Positions 8,084 to 16,861 of a DNA stretch of 64,000 nucleotides are shown piece after piece (the stretch's first letter is position 1; each line of letters begins with the position of its first letter). The position numbers and the translations under genes were made by a program. Under the pieces are notes generated by a model that was given only the letters and a program-made list of their open reading frames with translations, was not told the DNA's origin and did no database searches. Location of the stretch: the NCBI GenBank assembly GCA_023429995.1, contig JAEZCE010000032.1, positions 14,337-78,336 on the forward strand. Direction: 5' to 3'. The stretch is from Bacillota bacterium (GTDB lineage: Bacteria > Bacillota > UBA4882 > UBA8346).

Positions 8084-9076
8084 TTGAAGCTATATCTCGG
8101 AATTGATGTCGGTTCTGTCAGTACTAATTTAGTTCTGATTAATAGTCAGGGAAATTTAATCAAAAAATTATATTTGCGTTCCCAGGGCAACCCCGTTGCA
8201 TCCGCGCAGCAAGGATTGGTAGAACTCATTAAGGATAGTCAAGAAATTGAAATAGCCGCCTTAGGAACAACTGGTTCCGGACGGCAGTTAATCGGTAAAT
8301 TGTTAGGCGCCGATTTAATTAAAAATGAAATAACCTGTCATGCCGTTGCCTGCCTCGATTTAATTCCTGCTGTACAAACTATTATTGAAATTGGCGGACA
8401 AGATTCTAAATTAATCTTAATCCGTGACGGCATTATAAAAGACTTTGCGATGAATACTGTTTGTGCGGCGGGAACAGGATCATTTCTCGATCAACAAGCA
8501 GCCCGTTTGAATATTGATATTCATGAATTTGGAAAAAGGGCGGCTTTAGGCAAGCATCCGGTTCGGATAGCTGGAAGATGCGCTGTATTTGCAGAGTCCG
8601 ACATGATTCACAAACAACAAATGGGACATCCCCTGGAAGATATTTTAGCCGGTTTATGTAAAGCTCTGGCACGTAATTTTTTGGGTAATCTTGGAAAGGG
8701 CAAGGAATTGAAACCTCCCATTATATTTCAAGGGGGGGTAGCTGCCAATTTAGGTATCCGGAAAGCATTTGAAGAAATATTAGGGTATCCTTTAATCATC
8801 CCCGAACACTATGATGTGATGGGAGCATTGGGTGCTGCCATCCTTGCTAAAGAAGAAATTATAGCCCAAAAAAGGCCGACTCATTTTAAAGGGTTGGAAA
8901 TCATCCATAGCCCAATTACCACGGAAAGCTTTGATTGTAATGGGTGTTCCAATCAATGTGAAGTAGTCGAATTGAAACAGGATGACATATGCCTTGCTTG
9001 TCTTGGCGATAAATGCGGTAAATGGAGTAACCGAATCTCTGATAAAAGTTTTGAACCTTCAATACAGGCAGGTTGA
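8084..9076 (+). CDS. Acyl-CoA dehydratase activase, BadF/BadG/BcrA/BcrD ATPase family
   Basis: ASKHA-fold ATPase of about 330 residues that, in characterised members, uses ATP to push a low-potential electron into a dehydratase or reductase partner. YLGIDVGSVSTNLVL is the phosphate-binding motif, IEIGGQDSKLI the second, and NTVCAAGTGSFLDQQ and GRCAVFAESDMIH carry the two cysteines that bridge a [4Fe-4S] cluster between subunits in HgdC-type activators. QGGVAANLGIRKAFE and YDVMGALGAAILA finish the fold. An extra Cys-rich tail (CNGCSNQCEV and CLACLGDKCGKW) may hold another cluster. I choose TTG 8084, six bases after GGAGGGG at 8071-8077, over GTG 8066. Confidence 0.85.
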   Translation: MKLYLGIDVGSVSTNLVLINSQGNLIKKLYLRSQGNPVASAQQGLVELIKDSQEIEIAALGTTGSGRQLIGKLLGADLIKNEITCHAVACLDLIPAVQTIIEIGGQDSKLILIRDGIIKDFAMNTVCAAGTGSFLDQQAARLNIDIHEFGKRAALGKHPVRIAGRCAVFAESDMIHKQQMGHPLEDILAGLCKALARNFLGNLGKGKELKPPIIFQGGVAANLGIRKAFEEILGYPLIIPEHYDVMGALGAAILAKEEIIAQKRPTHFKGLEIIHSPITTESFDCNGCSNQCEVVELKQDDICLACLGDKCGKWSNRISDKSFEPSIQAG

Positions 9077-9087
9077 AAGGATATAAT

Positions 9088-9606
9088 TTGATTTCTGAAT
9101 TAGCGATTCCCAATCTTTTAGCAAACGATTTGAAAATTCTCTTTATCGGCATCAATCCCGGCTTAAGGAGCGCTGCCATTCAACATCATTTTGCAGGGCA
9201 TTCCAACTGTTTTTGGAAATTATTGGCCGATTCCGGGATTACTCCGAAACGTCTTCAGCCGGAAGCCGATAACCTCCTTCTGAATTATGGTTATGGGGTT
9301 ACCAATATCGTTCCCCGGACTACAGCCACTGCGGCTGAGTTAACCCGGGAAGAATTTCTGTCCGGCTCACAACGGTTGATGGAATTATTACAAGAATACC
9401 AACCCCGGATTGCAGCTTTTTTAGGAAAAGATACCTACCGTTATATGGTTCGGGGAAATACTTTCAATTGGGGTTTACAACAACAAAACATCATCCACCC
9501 GGTCATTGATTTCGTCTTGCCTAACCCCAGCGGATTAAACCGCATGCCTTACCAGGTTCAGTTACAATGGTATTGTCAACTAAAGATAAAATTGGATTCT
9601 TTGTAA
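9088..9606 (+). CDS. mug: G:T/U mismatch-specific DNA glycosylase
   Basis: Uracil-DNA glycosylase family 2 (MUG/TDG) enzyme that removes uracil or thymine mispaired with guanine. LFIGINPGLRSA is the catalytic motif A, with the family asparagine, and LPNPSGLNRM is motif B that inserts into the helix. HHFAGHSNCFWKLL and YGVTNIVPRTT also fit. About 172 residues, normal length. TTG 9088 is preferred because AAAGGA at 9076-9081 lies six bases upstream; TTG 9073 would overlap the previous stop and lacks a site. Functionally unrelated to the activase operon but tightly packed behind it. Confidence 0.9.
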   Translation: MISELAIPNLLANDLKILFIGINPGLRSAAIQHHFAGHSNCFWKLLADSGITPKRLQPEADNLLLNYGYGVTNIVPRTTATAAELTREEFLSGSQRLMELLQEYQPRIAAFLGKDTYRYMVRGNTFNWGLQQQNIIHPVIDFVLPNPSGLNRMPYQVQLQWYCQLKIKLDSL

Positions 9607-9687
9607 ACTTACTTGACTTCAATGAATACTTTCTTCCTTTTTACGGGATAATATGGAAGCAACCTATTGGAAATGAGGGATGAGAGA

Positions 9688-9876
9688 GTGGAAGTAAAAG
9701 TAGATCAAGATTTATGTATAAGTTGCGGGCTTTGTGTTTCCAGTTGCCCTGAGATTTTTACCTGGAACGACGATGAAAAAGCCGAAGCCTCAAACGAACC
9801 GGTTGAGGAAGATTTAGAGCAATGTGTCCAAGAAGCAGCCGACGGTTGTCCCACTGATGCGATTGAAACCGGTTAA
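9688..9876 (+). CDS. Ferredoxin, single [4Fe-4S] type
   Basis: Small acidic electron carrier of 62 residues from the GTG at 9688, which follows GAGGGA with seven bases spacing; the upstream TTG 9667 lies ahead of that site. CISCGLCVSSCPEIF supplies three ligands, and the fourth cysteine is in GCPTDAIE near the C-terminus. The middle is rich in Glu and Asp. The pattern matches mono-cluster ferredoxins of Clostridia and Bacillus (Fer type). It may serve the activase trio or the hydrogenase; no partner is shown by the sequence. Confidence 0.9.
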   Translation: MEVKVDQDLCISCGLCVSSCPEIFTWNDDEKAEASNEPVEEDLEQCVQEAADGCPTDAIETG

Positions 9877-9984
9877 TAGTAAATTTTCCGGTTCAACTCT
9901 TTGTTGTGATTGGTTTTACTTAGTTGGCGTTCTAGTCAAACTTCCTCTCCCATATAAATAGTCTAAAGGGAGGGGGAGGATTTG

Positions 9985-10776
9985 ATGATAGAAAACAAGG
10001 ATCTCTATTCCTTTGAACAAGAAACAGACTCTCCGGAACAAGCTCCAGAATCAGACTCTCTTGATGATTCCAACTTCAAATTATTTTCAACGATTCTTTA
10101 TCAAACCATTATTGCCTTTACTTGTCTCATTTTGTTATTAACCCTTTCCCATAGCAATTATCAATGGTTGCGATGGGCAAGAGATAAAATACATACCGCA
10201 ATTAACGCTTCATCCGAGAATACCTTCGGTAGAATTGCCAATTCAAGGCCGTGGAAAAGTTTACTTGCCAGTACCGGCAATTTAGTTCGTCTGGAAGAGA
10301 TTACCAAAAATCAATTTTCTATGGAGAATCCGGCTGATACTTCGGATATCGCCGTCTCTACCGGGAAAAAACAAACCAGGCAAATCTTTCAGAATTCTGT
10401 ATGGCCAGTTCAAGGCAATATTGTTAAGGGTTATGGATGGCGTTATGACGAGATTCATCAAACTAAAAAATTTCACCCGGGAATCGAAATTAGCGCGCAG
10501 CCAGGGTCTACAGTGCTGGCAGTGGCTGATGGGATCATCAGTGAAGTCAGGCACCAGCCCGGAGAGGGATGGCAAATTGCAATTAACCATAGTGAGAGAT
10601 GGAGTTCCAGCTATTTTTATTTAGGACCGGTTCAAGTTAAAGTGGGTCAAAGAGTGAATGCCGGTGATACAATCGCTCAAATTAACCGTCCTGATCAAGA
10701 TCAGGGGCCTATTTTACTGTTGGAAATTAAGGAATACGCTCAATCGGTCGATCCATTATCCTTATTAACTAGCTAA
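9985..10776 (+). CDS. spoIVFA: SpoIVFA-like protein with degenerate M23/LytM domain
   Basis: Membrane protein of 263 residues: acidic cytoplasmic N-terminus, one transmembrane helix (about 45-65), a linker, and a C-terminal LytM/M23 fold from about residue 145 (VKGYGWRYDEIHQTKKFHPG). Active M23 peptidases have HxxxD and HxH zinc motifs; here the first is HPGIE and the second is LLLEIKE, so the zinc site is gone. This is what is known for SpoIVFA, which tethers and inhibits the intramembrane protease SpoIVFB during activation of pro-sigma K. The next gene, 4 bases on, is the SpoIVFB homologue. Start ATG 9985 follows GGGGGAGGA; TTG 9982 is possible. Confidence 0.85.
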   Translation: MIENKDLYSFEQETDSPEQAPESDSLDDSNFKLFSTILYQTIIAFTCLILLLTLSHSNYQWLRWARDKIHTAINASSENTFGRIANSRPWKSLLASTGNLVRLEEITKNQFSMENPADTSDIAVSTGKKQTRQIFQNSVWPVQGNIVKGYGWRYDEIHQTKKFHPGIEISAQPGSTVLAVADGIISEVRHQPGEGWQIAINHSERWSSSYFYLGPVQVKVGQRVNAGDTIAQINRPDQDQGPILLLEIKEYAQSVDPLSLLTS

Positions 10777-10779
10777 TCA

Positions 10780-11694
10780 ATGCATCATTTTCATTGGAGG
10801 ACAGGAATCTCCTTTTTATTGCTTTGCGTTTTCTTTATTGCCTTAAGTCTTGCGAAAGGGAATGTTCATTATATATTCCTTAATTTCGTTGCGCTCTTAA
10901 TCCATGAATTTACTCATATGGTATGTTGTGAACTTTTGGGTTATCCCGTTCAAGAACTGGCTTTAAGTCCCTTAGGCGGCTCCCTGAAAATCGATCCTTC
11001 CTTCGTTCTTAATTCCCAAGCCGAGTGCCTGATCGCTTTAGCCGGCCCAATGGCAAATCTATTAATGGCAGGTGGCGCCGTTTATCTTGGCCTTCTTGGG
11101 TTTCACAATCAATTTCTAACGGATTGGCTCCAAATTAACATATTAATAGGATTTATTAATTTAATACCCGCTCAACCTCTTGATGGGGGAAGAATTCTCC
11201 ATGCTTTGCTTAATAAACATATGGGTTTAAAAAATTCCCACCGTATTGTGAAGATAATAACGATTATAATTGACTTGCTTTTTATTATATTTGGTTTTAG
11301 CCGTTTATTCAAAGGCCAAACAGGGATATTATATATAGTGATTGGGACTTTTTTGCTAGTTCAGTTAGTTTATTTTAAAATGCCTTCATTTAATTTGGTC
11401 ATTAAAACCATGCAACACAAAAAAAAACATTTGGCATCAAAGGGGTTTTTGCAGATCCGACCTATCTTCGTTGAATCCGATAGTCTGGTGAGGTTACCTT
11501 TACAATACTATGGCATCAATGAATATTTGCTTTTTTTTAGTTTGGATTCTAGTAAAAACCGGATCAATATGATAAGTGAGGAAATGGCCTGGAATTCCTT
11601 GTTAAATCAAGGGTATGACGTGACTTTTAATATGATCAACAAAAATGCGCCGTCTAATACATATTGCAGAATAGTTTCAGATGAGATAGAATAA
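10780..11694 (+). CDS. spoIVFB: SpoIVFB-like M50 intramembrane metalloprotease
   Basis: Site-2 type protease expected to cleave pro-sigma K in the mother cell. It has about six hydrophobic segments, zinc motif HEFTH (H42, E43, H46), the GPMANLLMAG segment, and the third ligand in NLIPAQPLDGGRIL (D135). The C-terminal 100 residues are soluble and may be a divergent CBS-like domain, as in B. subtilis SpoIVFB. 304 residues is in the family range. Co-transcribed with spoIVFA. A sigma K gene is not in this window. Confidence 0.9.
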   Translation: MHHFHWRTGISFLLLCVFFIALSLAKGNVHYIFLNFVALLIHEFTHMVCCELLGYPVQELALSPLGGSLKIDPSFVLNSQAECLIALAGPMANLLMAGGAVYLGLLGFHNQFLTDWLQINILIGFINLIPAQPLDGGRILHALLNKHMGLKNSHRIVKIITIIIDLLFIIFGFSRLFKGQTGILYIVIGTFLLVQLVYFKMPSFNLVIKTMQHKKKHLASKGFLQIRPIFVESDSLVRLPLQYYGINEYLLFFSLDSSKNRINMISEEMAWNSLLNQGYDVTFNMINKNAPSNTYCRIVSDEIE

Positions 11695-11746
11695 TCCTAC
11701 ACTTTCATTTAGGAAACTACGCGCGATCGCGTTTGGAGGAATCGGC

Positions 11747-13615
11747 TTGACGGCAAAACAAAGCAGTCAGCACATTTGGGAAATTATTGAAAAATCGTTG
11801 AATGAAGTCAGTAAACCAGGTCGGTATATTGGTGGCGAATATAACTGTCAGGTTAAAGATTGGACAACCACTGATTTTAAAGCAGTCCTGGCCTTTCCGG
11901 ATGTTTACGAAATCGGCCTGTCCCATTTAGGATTAAGAATTCTTTATGAATTGATTAATTCACAATCGGGAATGTTGGCCGAAAGGGTCTACGCACCCTG
12001 GCCTGATTTTCAGGAGCTACTTCAAAAAAAGGACTTGCCGCTTTTTTCTCTGGAAAACAAACGGGGGCTCTATGAATTCGATATGGTAGGCTTTTCTCTT
12101 CAATACGAACTCAGCTATACCAACGTACTAACAATTTTATCACTTGGTAAAATACCCATTTTCAGCAAAGATAGGACCGAAGATGATCCCCTTATAATCG
12201 GCGGAGGGCCTTGTACTTATAATCCGGAACCTATGGCTGATTTTTTTGATTGTTTTTTTATTGGAGAAGCAGAAGAAGTATTGGTTGAAATCTGCAAACA
12301 AATTCTTGAGTGGAAACACTCCGGAGCCCCAAAATCAAAATTGCTGGAAAATTTGGGAGAAATTTCGGGCGTATACGTTCCTTCCCATTTCCAAGTTAAT
12401 TACAAGGCAGACGGAACGATTGCAGAGATTAAACATTTAACCGACAGTCAACCTGTACGGGCTGTGGTTCAGGACTTAACAACTGTTTTTTATCCTGAAA
12501 AATGGCTGGTACCCTATTTAGATATTGTCCATGACAGGATAATTTTTGAAATCCAAAGAGGCTGCACCCGAGGCTGCCGTTTTTGTCAGGCCGGTATGAT
12601 TTACCGGCCAGTTCGCGAAAAACCGCCTGAAGTTGTTATGAATTCCCTTCAAAAATTAGTGAAAGACACGGGTTATGATGAATTATCTTTGACCTCCCTC
12701 AGCAGCGCTGATTATAGTCATATTCAGCATCTAATCAGTGAAGCTTGTGCTTGTTTTAATCCCTTAGGAGTCAATATTTCTTTACCCTCTTTGCGTATTG
12801 ATTCCTTTTCGGTTGACCTGGCCTCTAAATTTCAAAGCGCTCGCAAAAGCAGTCTTACATTTGCGCCTGAGGCCGGTTCCGACCGGTTGCGCCGGGTTAT
12901 TAATAAAGGAGTGACTGCTGAAGATTTATTAAATGCCGCTGAAGCAGCATTTAAAGCCGGCTGGCAAAAATTAAAACTCTATTTTATGATTGGTTTACCT
13001 ACTGAAACAGAGGAAGATTTGACGGGTATCGTCGAAATGGTGGAAGCGGTCTTTAAAATCGGAAAAAGGATTCATCCTAAAACCAATGCTCTCCGAATAA
13101 CGGCCAGTATTTCAACATTTGTACCCAAATCCAACACCCCATTTCAATGGCAAGGACAGATTTCAATTGCGGAAACTGTGAAAAAACAACGTTATTTCCA
13201 AGAACACCTCCGTGGTCGCTCCATTGAACTCAATTGGCATGATCCGTTGATGAGTCATCTTGAAGGAATTTTTGCCCGCGGCGATCGTCGCTTGAGCTCC
13301 ATTATTTATGAGGCATGGCAGAAAGGAGCTGGATTTGACGGCTGGAGTGACCAATTACAATATCAATTATGGATGGATGTTTTTGCAGCCAACAATCTCG
13401 AACCTGATTTTTATACGAGAGAACGGCAATTGGATGAAATCTTACCGTGGTCCCATATCCATAGTGGTATTCGTGGCGATTTTTTAAAGGAAGAATATGA
13501 ACGGGCTTTAGATGCAGTTTTAACTCCAGATTGTCGAAATGACGCATGCTCTGATTGCGGTGTTTGTAGTGCGCTTGACATTAAAAAAAATATAGTCGGT
13601 GAATCCAATGGCTGA
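11747..13615 (+). CDS. B12-binding-domain radical SAM protein, TIGR03960 family
   Basis: 622-residue radical SAM protein of a family (TIGR03960) found beside the next gene's family in most Clostridia; the reaction is unknown. An N-terminal region resembling a cobalamin-binding domain (about 40-200) is followed by the radical SAM core with the cluster motif CTRGCRFC (about residues 272-279), then FAPEAGSDRLRRVINKG and MIGLPTETEEDL, shared with the MiaB/HemN superfamily. A Cys cluster near the end (CRNDACSDCGVC) could bind another metal centre. TTG start at 11747 follows GGAGGA. It overlaps the next gene. Confidence 0.88.
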   Translation: MTAKQSSQHIWEIIEKSLNEVSKPGRYIGGEYNCQVKDWTTTDFKAVLAFPDVYEIGLSHLGLRILYELINSQSGMLAERVYAPWPDFQELLQKKDLPLFSLENKRGLYEFDMVGFSLQYELSYTNVLTILSLGKIPIFSKDRTEDDPLIIGGGPCTYNPEPMADFFDCFFIGEAEEVLVEICKQILEWKHSGAPKSKLLENLGEISGVYVPSHFQVNYKADGTIAEIKHLTDSQPVRAVVQDLTTVFYPEKWLVPYLDIVHDRIIFEIQRGCTRGCRFCQAGMIYRPVREKPPEVVMNSLQKLVKDTGYDELSLTSLSSADYSHIQHLISEACACFNPLGVNISLPSLRIDSFSVDLASKFQSARKSSLTFAPEAGSDRLRRVINKGVTAEDLLNAAEAAFKAGWQKLKLYFMIGLPTETEEDLTGIVEMVEAVFKIGKRIHPKTNALRITASISTFVPKSNTPFQWQGQISIAETVKKQRYFQEHLRGRSIELNWHDPLMSHLEGIFARGDRRLSSIIYEAWQKGAGFDGWSDQLQYQLWMDVFAANNLEPDFYTRERQLDEILPWSHIHSGIRGDFLKEEYERALDAVLTPDCRNDACSDCGVCSALDIKKNIVGESNG

Positions 13616-14297
13616 ATATCGTCTTCGTTTTAGTAAAGAAAAAAACTTAAAATTTCTTTCCCATCTGGAATTGATTCGCACCATGGAACGGGCATTCAGA
13701 CGCGCTCAATTACCGTTGGTATATTCCGAAGGGTTTCATCCCCATCCTAAACTTAGTTTCGGGCCTGCACTGGCTGTAGGAATTAGCAGTAATGATGAGT
13801 ATCTTGATTTTCAGTTGTTCCACGATATCGATCCTGAAAAAATTAAAATTAGCTTGAATCAATCTTTACCAGAGGGGATCCGGGCCATTGCAATTGCGCG
13901 TTTTGGTATCCATCATAGTAAAACTTTAAATGCCGTCATCAATCGCGCAAGCTATTCCATACAATTGAAACCATTATCTGAAGATCTTTCCAAAGTAGTT
14001 GAATGGCTAAAACAGCTGATTGATTTGCCGGAGCTAGTCGTTCCACGTTCTTCAAAAGACGGCCAAAAATTAGTAAACATTCGCCCTTGGCTGCATAATT
14101 TAACTATTGAGGTAATTGACGCTCAAAAATCCGTCCTGGAACTTCGATTTACCGGAGAGATTGGCAGCGGAGGAAATTTACGCCCGGAAGATATCACCTC
14201 AAATATCCCTTATCCGGTAGAAGTACTTGGTGTTGCAAGGATTGGTTTGTGGCATGAGGAGAAAGGTTCAATATCCAGGCCGATGGATTTGTGTTAA
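13608..14297 (+). CDS. TIGR03936 / DUF2344 radical SAM-associated protein
   Basis: About 229 residues, always paired with the TIGR03960 radical SAM protein; the pair is fused in some bacteria. The conserved opening RLRFSKEKNLKFLSHLELIRTMERAFRRA, then YSEGFHPHPKLSFGPALAVG, is diagnostic. It has no catalytic motif that I recognise. ATG 13608 is taken as the start; GTG 13599 three codons upstream is also possible and neither has a strong ribosome site. The gene overlaps its partner's end by 8 bases, implying coupled translation. Conserved position ahead of rng and rplU suggests a translation or RNA modification role, which is inference. Confidence 0.85.
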   Translation: MAEYRLRFSKEKNLKFLSHLELIRTMERAFRRAQLPLVYSEGFHPHPKLSFGPALAVGISSNDEYLDFQLFHDIDPEKIKISLNQSLPEGIRAIAIARFGIHHSKTLNAVINRASYSIQLKPLSEDLSKVVEWLKQLIDLPELVVPRSSKDGQKLVNIRPWLHNLTIEVIDAQKSVLELRFTGEIGSGGNLRPEDITSNIPYPVEVLGVARIGLWHEEKGSISRPMDLC

Positions 14298-14313
14298 AGC
14301 CGGGGGGTAATCG

Positions 14314-15996
14314 ATGAATAAAGAAATTTTAATCAATATAGGTATCAATGAAGTCAGAGTGGCAATTTTGGAAGATGGAAATTTGGTCGAATTTAATGTT
14401 GAGCGTCAGGATGAACAACGTCGGGCCGGTAACATTTATCTTGGAAAAGTCGAAAATGTTTTACCGGGTATGCAAGCAGCTTTTATTAATATCGGGGAAG
14501 AAAAAAACGCCTTTATTTATATCGATGATGTAGTTGGCAAAGATGAAACAAATAATAACGAACACTTAAAAAATTTATCCATTAAAGATTTATTGCATGA
14601 AGGTCAGGAACTGATGGTGCAAATGATTAAAGAACCGATGGGCACCAAAGGAGCCAGGGTCGTCACCCAAATAACAATTCCCGGTCGTTATTTGGTATTT
14701 CTTCCCAATATTGATTATATAGGAATATCCCGACGGATTGAGAATGAGGATGAACGTGAACGGTTAAAGTCAATTGTAACTTCTTTTAAAGGTCCGGGAG
14801 TTGGAATCATTATTCGGACAGCTGCTGAAGAAGTGGAAGCCGGTGAACTTCAGAGCGACTATGAATTTTTAGTCAATGTATGGAAAAAGATTCAAAAGAA
14901 AGTAAAGAAAGGAGCAGGTCCCAATTTACTTTACCGGGATCACGATCTCCTTTACCGTATTTTACGGGATTATCTGAGTAAGGATATCAACCGATTGCTT
15001 ATTGACGAATTCGATGTTTTTACCAAAGCCACTGAACTTGTCAAAAGCTTGGCGCCATCCTGCAAAAACCGCATCCAGTTTTATAATGATGAAACTCCAT
15101 TGTTTGAAGTCTCCAATGTAGAACTGCAATTGGAAAAAGCGTTAAAGAAAAAAGTATGGCTCGATTGTGGAGCATACTTGGTCTTTGATCAGACGGAAGC
15201 TTTAGCGGTTATTGATGTAAACACCGGCAAATTTACCGGTTCCGTTAATTTAGAGGATACAGTCTTTCAAACTAATATGATGGCTGCCGTAGAGATCGCC
15301 CGGCAAATACGGTTACGTAATTTGGGCGGTATTATTATTGTTGATTTTATTGATATGGTTTCCGATGAGGAACGCGCCCAGGTGATTGCTAAATTAACCT
15401 CCGAGTTGCAGCAAGACAAAACGAAAATAAACATCTTAGGATTTACTTCCCTAGGACTACTTGAAATTACCAGAAAAAAAGTTAAACAAAGCCTCCGTGA
15501 AATTTTGCAAGTTGAATGTGAAAATTGTGATGGCGTGGGCTTTGTTCCTTCGTTGGATAGTTTTGCACAAAAAGCGATGCGGAGTATCCAACAAATTGCA
15601 AACTACACCAAAGATGAATCACTGGTTATCGGTGTAAATCCTCAAATTGCCGCAATCTTAATCGGCCCTGGCGGCGCAAATCTTGATAAGATTGAACATA
15701 CTTTGCATAAAACGATTTTTATCAAAGGACAAGAAAATCTGAAAGTCGATCAAGTCCATCTCTTGGCAAGCGGAACTAAAAACGAAATGGAAGCGTTGTT
15801 CTTACCGGTTAAAGAGGGAGAAATCATCAATTTAAAAATAACGGAAAACCACATTGCCAATCCACAAGACGGAATTGCCAGGATTGAAGGATATGTCATT
15901 AACGTTGATTCTGCAGGAGGTTGCACCGGAAAAACCATTCGCGCCCTGATCACCAAAACTTTCAAAACTTATGCCAAAGCCGTAATTGTGGATTGA
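14314..15996 (+). CDS. rng: Ribonuclease G/E family endoribonuclease
   Basis: Single-strand-specific endoribonuclease for rRNA maturation and mRNA turnover. An N-terminal S1 domain (about 35-120; AGNIYLGKVENVLPGMQAAFINIG) leads into the RNase H-like catalytic part with magnesium-binding aspartates in AVIDVNTGKFTG and GGIIIVDFIDM. The zinc-link cysteines are CENCDG (about residues 405-410). The final 90 residues include a TRAM-like segment ending in ALITKTFKTYAKAV. 560 residues is somewhat longer than E. coli RNase G but common in Firmicutes. ATG follows GGGGGG. A promoter for the ribosomal genes overlaps its stop. Confidence 0.93.
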   Translation: MNKEILINIGINEVRVAILEDGNLVEFNVERQDEQRRAGNIYLGKVENVLPGMQAAFINIGEEKNAFIYIDDVVGKDETNNNEHLKNLSIKDLLHEGQELMVQMIKEPMGTKGARVVTQITIPGRYLVFLPNIDYIGISRRIENEDERERLKSIVTSFKGPGVGIIIRTAAEEVEAGELQSDYEFLVNVWKKIQKKVKKGAGPNLLYRDHDLLYRILRDYLSKDINRLLIDEFDVFTKATELVKSLAPSCKNRIQFYNDETPLFEVSNVELQLEKALKKKVWLDCGAYLVFDQTEALAVIDVNTGKFTGSVNLEDTVFQTNMMAAVEIARQIRLRNLGGIIIVDFIDMVSDEERAQVIAKLTSELQQDKTKINILGFTSLGLLEITRKKVKQSLREILQVECENCDGVGFVPSLDSFAQKAMRSIQQIANYTKDESLVIGVNPQIAAILIGPGGANLDKIEHTLHKTIFIKGQENLKVDQVHLLASGTKNEMEALFLPVKEGEIINLKITENHIANPQDGIARIEGYVINVDSAGGCTGKTIRALITKTFKTYAKAVIVD

Positions 15997-16021
15997 CAAC
16001 CGTAAATCTCCATGTTAATAT
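15993..16021 (+). promoter_or_regulatory. Candidate sigma A promoter for rplU-prp-rpmA
   Basis: TTGACA at 15993-15998, 17-base spacer, TAATAT at 16016-16021. It overlaps the rng stop codon, so the ribosomal genes can be transcribed independently of the upstream operon. Confidence 0.6.
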
Positions 16022-16024
16022 TAT

Positions 16025-16140
16025 TTTTGTGGGTTTTTAACCTCATTGATGGGGTTACTCCATGAACCGTTCGATAAGGCCAATAAATCTCTAAGATGAA
16101 TTTTCTTTCTAGAGTGCCGAGTTCGGCGAGTCTAATGCGG
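16025..16140 (+). ncRNA. Possible ribosomal protein L21 leader RNA
   Basis: The 130-base untranslated stretch before rplU holds base-paired elements, including a GCCG / CGGC hairpin near 16114-16127 and facing GGGTT / AACC segments near 16030-16060. Firmicutes commonly carry an autoregulatory L21 leader in exactly this place. The assignment rests on position and pairing; I could not run a covariance model. Confidence 0.4.
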
Positions 16141-16152
16141 GGAGGTGTTAAA

Positions 16153-16524
16153 ATGTATGCAATCATCGAATGTGGCGGCAAGCAGTACAAAGTACAAGAA
16201 GGCGACAGAGTCAAGGTAGAAAAAATCGCGGCTGAAGTTGGTTCAACGGTTAGTATCGATAAAGTATTGATGCTTGGTGGAGATAAAACCGTTGTTGGAA
16301 CTCCTTATGTCGAAGGTTATAAAGTCACCTGCAAAGTTGAAAATCAGGATAAAGATAAGAAAATTCTGGTATTCCACTACAAGCCCAAAAAAAATATTCG
16401 GAAGCGCTATGGTCATCGTCAACCGTTTACCAGTCTTTTGATTGAAAAGATTGAGAAGGTTAAAAAGACTACTAAAAAAGCAGCGGCTGAATCCTCCGAA
16501 ACAGCTGAACAAGTTGAAGCCTAA
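16153..16524 (+). CDS. rplU: 50S ribosomal protein L21
   Basis: Large-subunit protein bL21 of 123 residues. YAIIECGGKQYKVQEGD at the start and HYKPKKNIRKRYGHRQPFT in the rRNA-binding loop are unmistakable. ATG 16153 follows GGAGGTG at 16141-16147; the open frame upstream is untranslated leader. The last 25 residues are a Lys/Ala/Glu-rich extension beyond the standard 100-residue core. The stop overlaps the start of prp (TAATG), so the two are translationally coupled. Confidence 0.97.
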   Translation: MYAIIECGGKQYKVQEGDRVKVEKIAAEVGSTVSIDKVLMLGGDKTVVGTPYVEGYKVTCKVENQDKDKKILVFHYKPKKNIRKRYGHRQPFTSLLIEKIEKVKKTTKKAAAESSETAEQVEA

Positions 16525-16856
16525 TGGTGTCGATTCATATTAAACGGGATTCGTTCCATAACATATTAGGCTTTTCGTGCAAAGGACATGCTGATTATAG
16601 TGAAAAAGGCTCCGATGTAATATGCGCCGGTATTTCTGCTTTAACGATGACGTCTATTTTAGGGTTACAGGAACTTACCCAATTAAGTTTGCGAATTAAA
16701 CAAAATTCTGAAAAGGGTTGGTTGGAATGCGATTGGGACAATGTCCCCGCCGAAATGGACCATGCAAATCTCATCGTTCAAGTTATGATGATCGGTTTAA
16801 AAGATATCGCCGCCCAGTATCCTGAATATTTAGAAGTTAGCGAAGTGGAGGTGTAA
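16524..16856 (+). CDS. prp: Ribosomal-processing cysteine protease Prp
   Basis: 110-residue protease that removes the N-terminal extension of L27 in Firmicutes. The catalytic dyad is visible as H22 in CKGHADYS and C34 in DVICAGISAL, at the same residue numbers as in the S. aureus enzyme. The substrate is encoded by the next gene, which carries the expected cleavage motif. The stop lies 5 bases before rpmA, and the rpmA ribosome site GGAGGTG is inside the prp end. Confidence 0.93.
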   Translation: MVSIHIKRDSFHNILGFSCKGHADYSEKGSDVICAGISALTMTSILGLQELTQLSLRIKQNSEKGWLECDWDNVPAEMDHANLIVQVMMIGLKDIAAQYPEYLEVSEVEV

Positions 16857-16861
16857 TCAAT

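Noticed and set aside
11722..11735. ACGCGCGATCGCGT near-palindrome as a regulatory site
   Set aside because: Single short occurrence in the untranslated space before the radical SAM gene, without promoter context.
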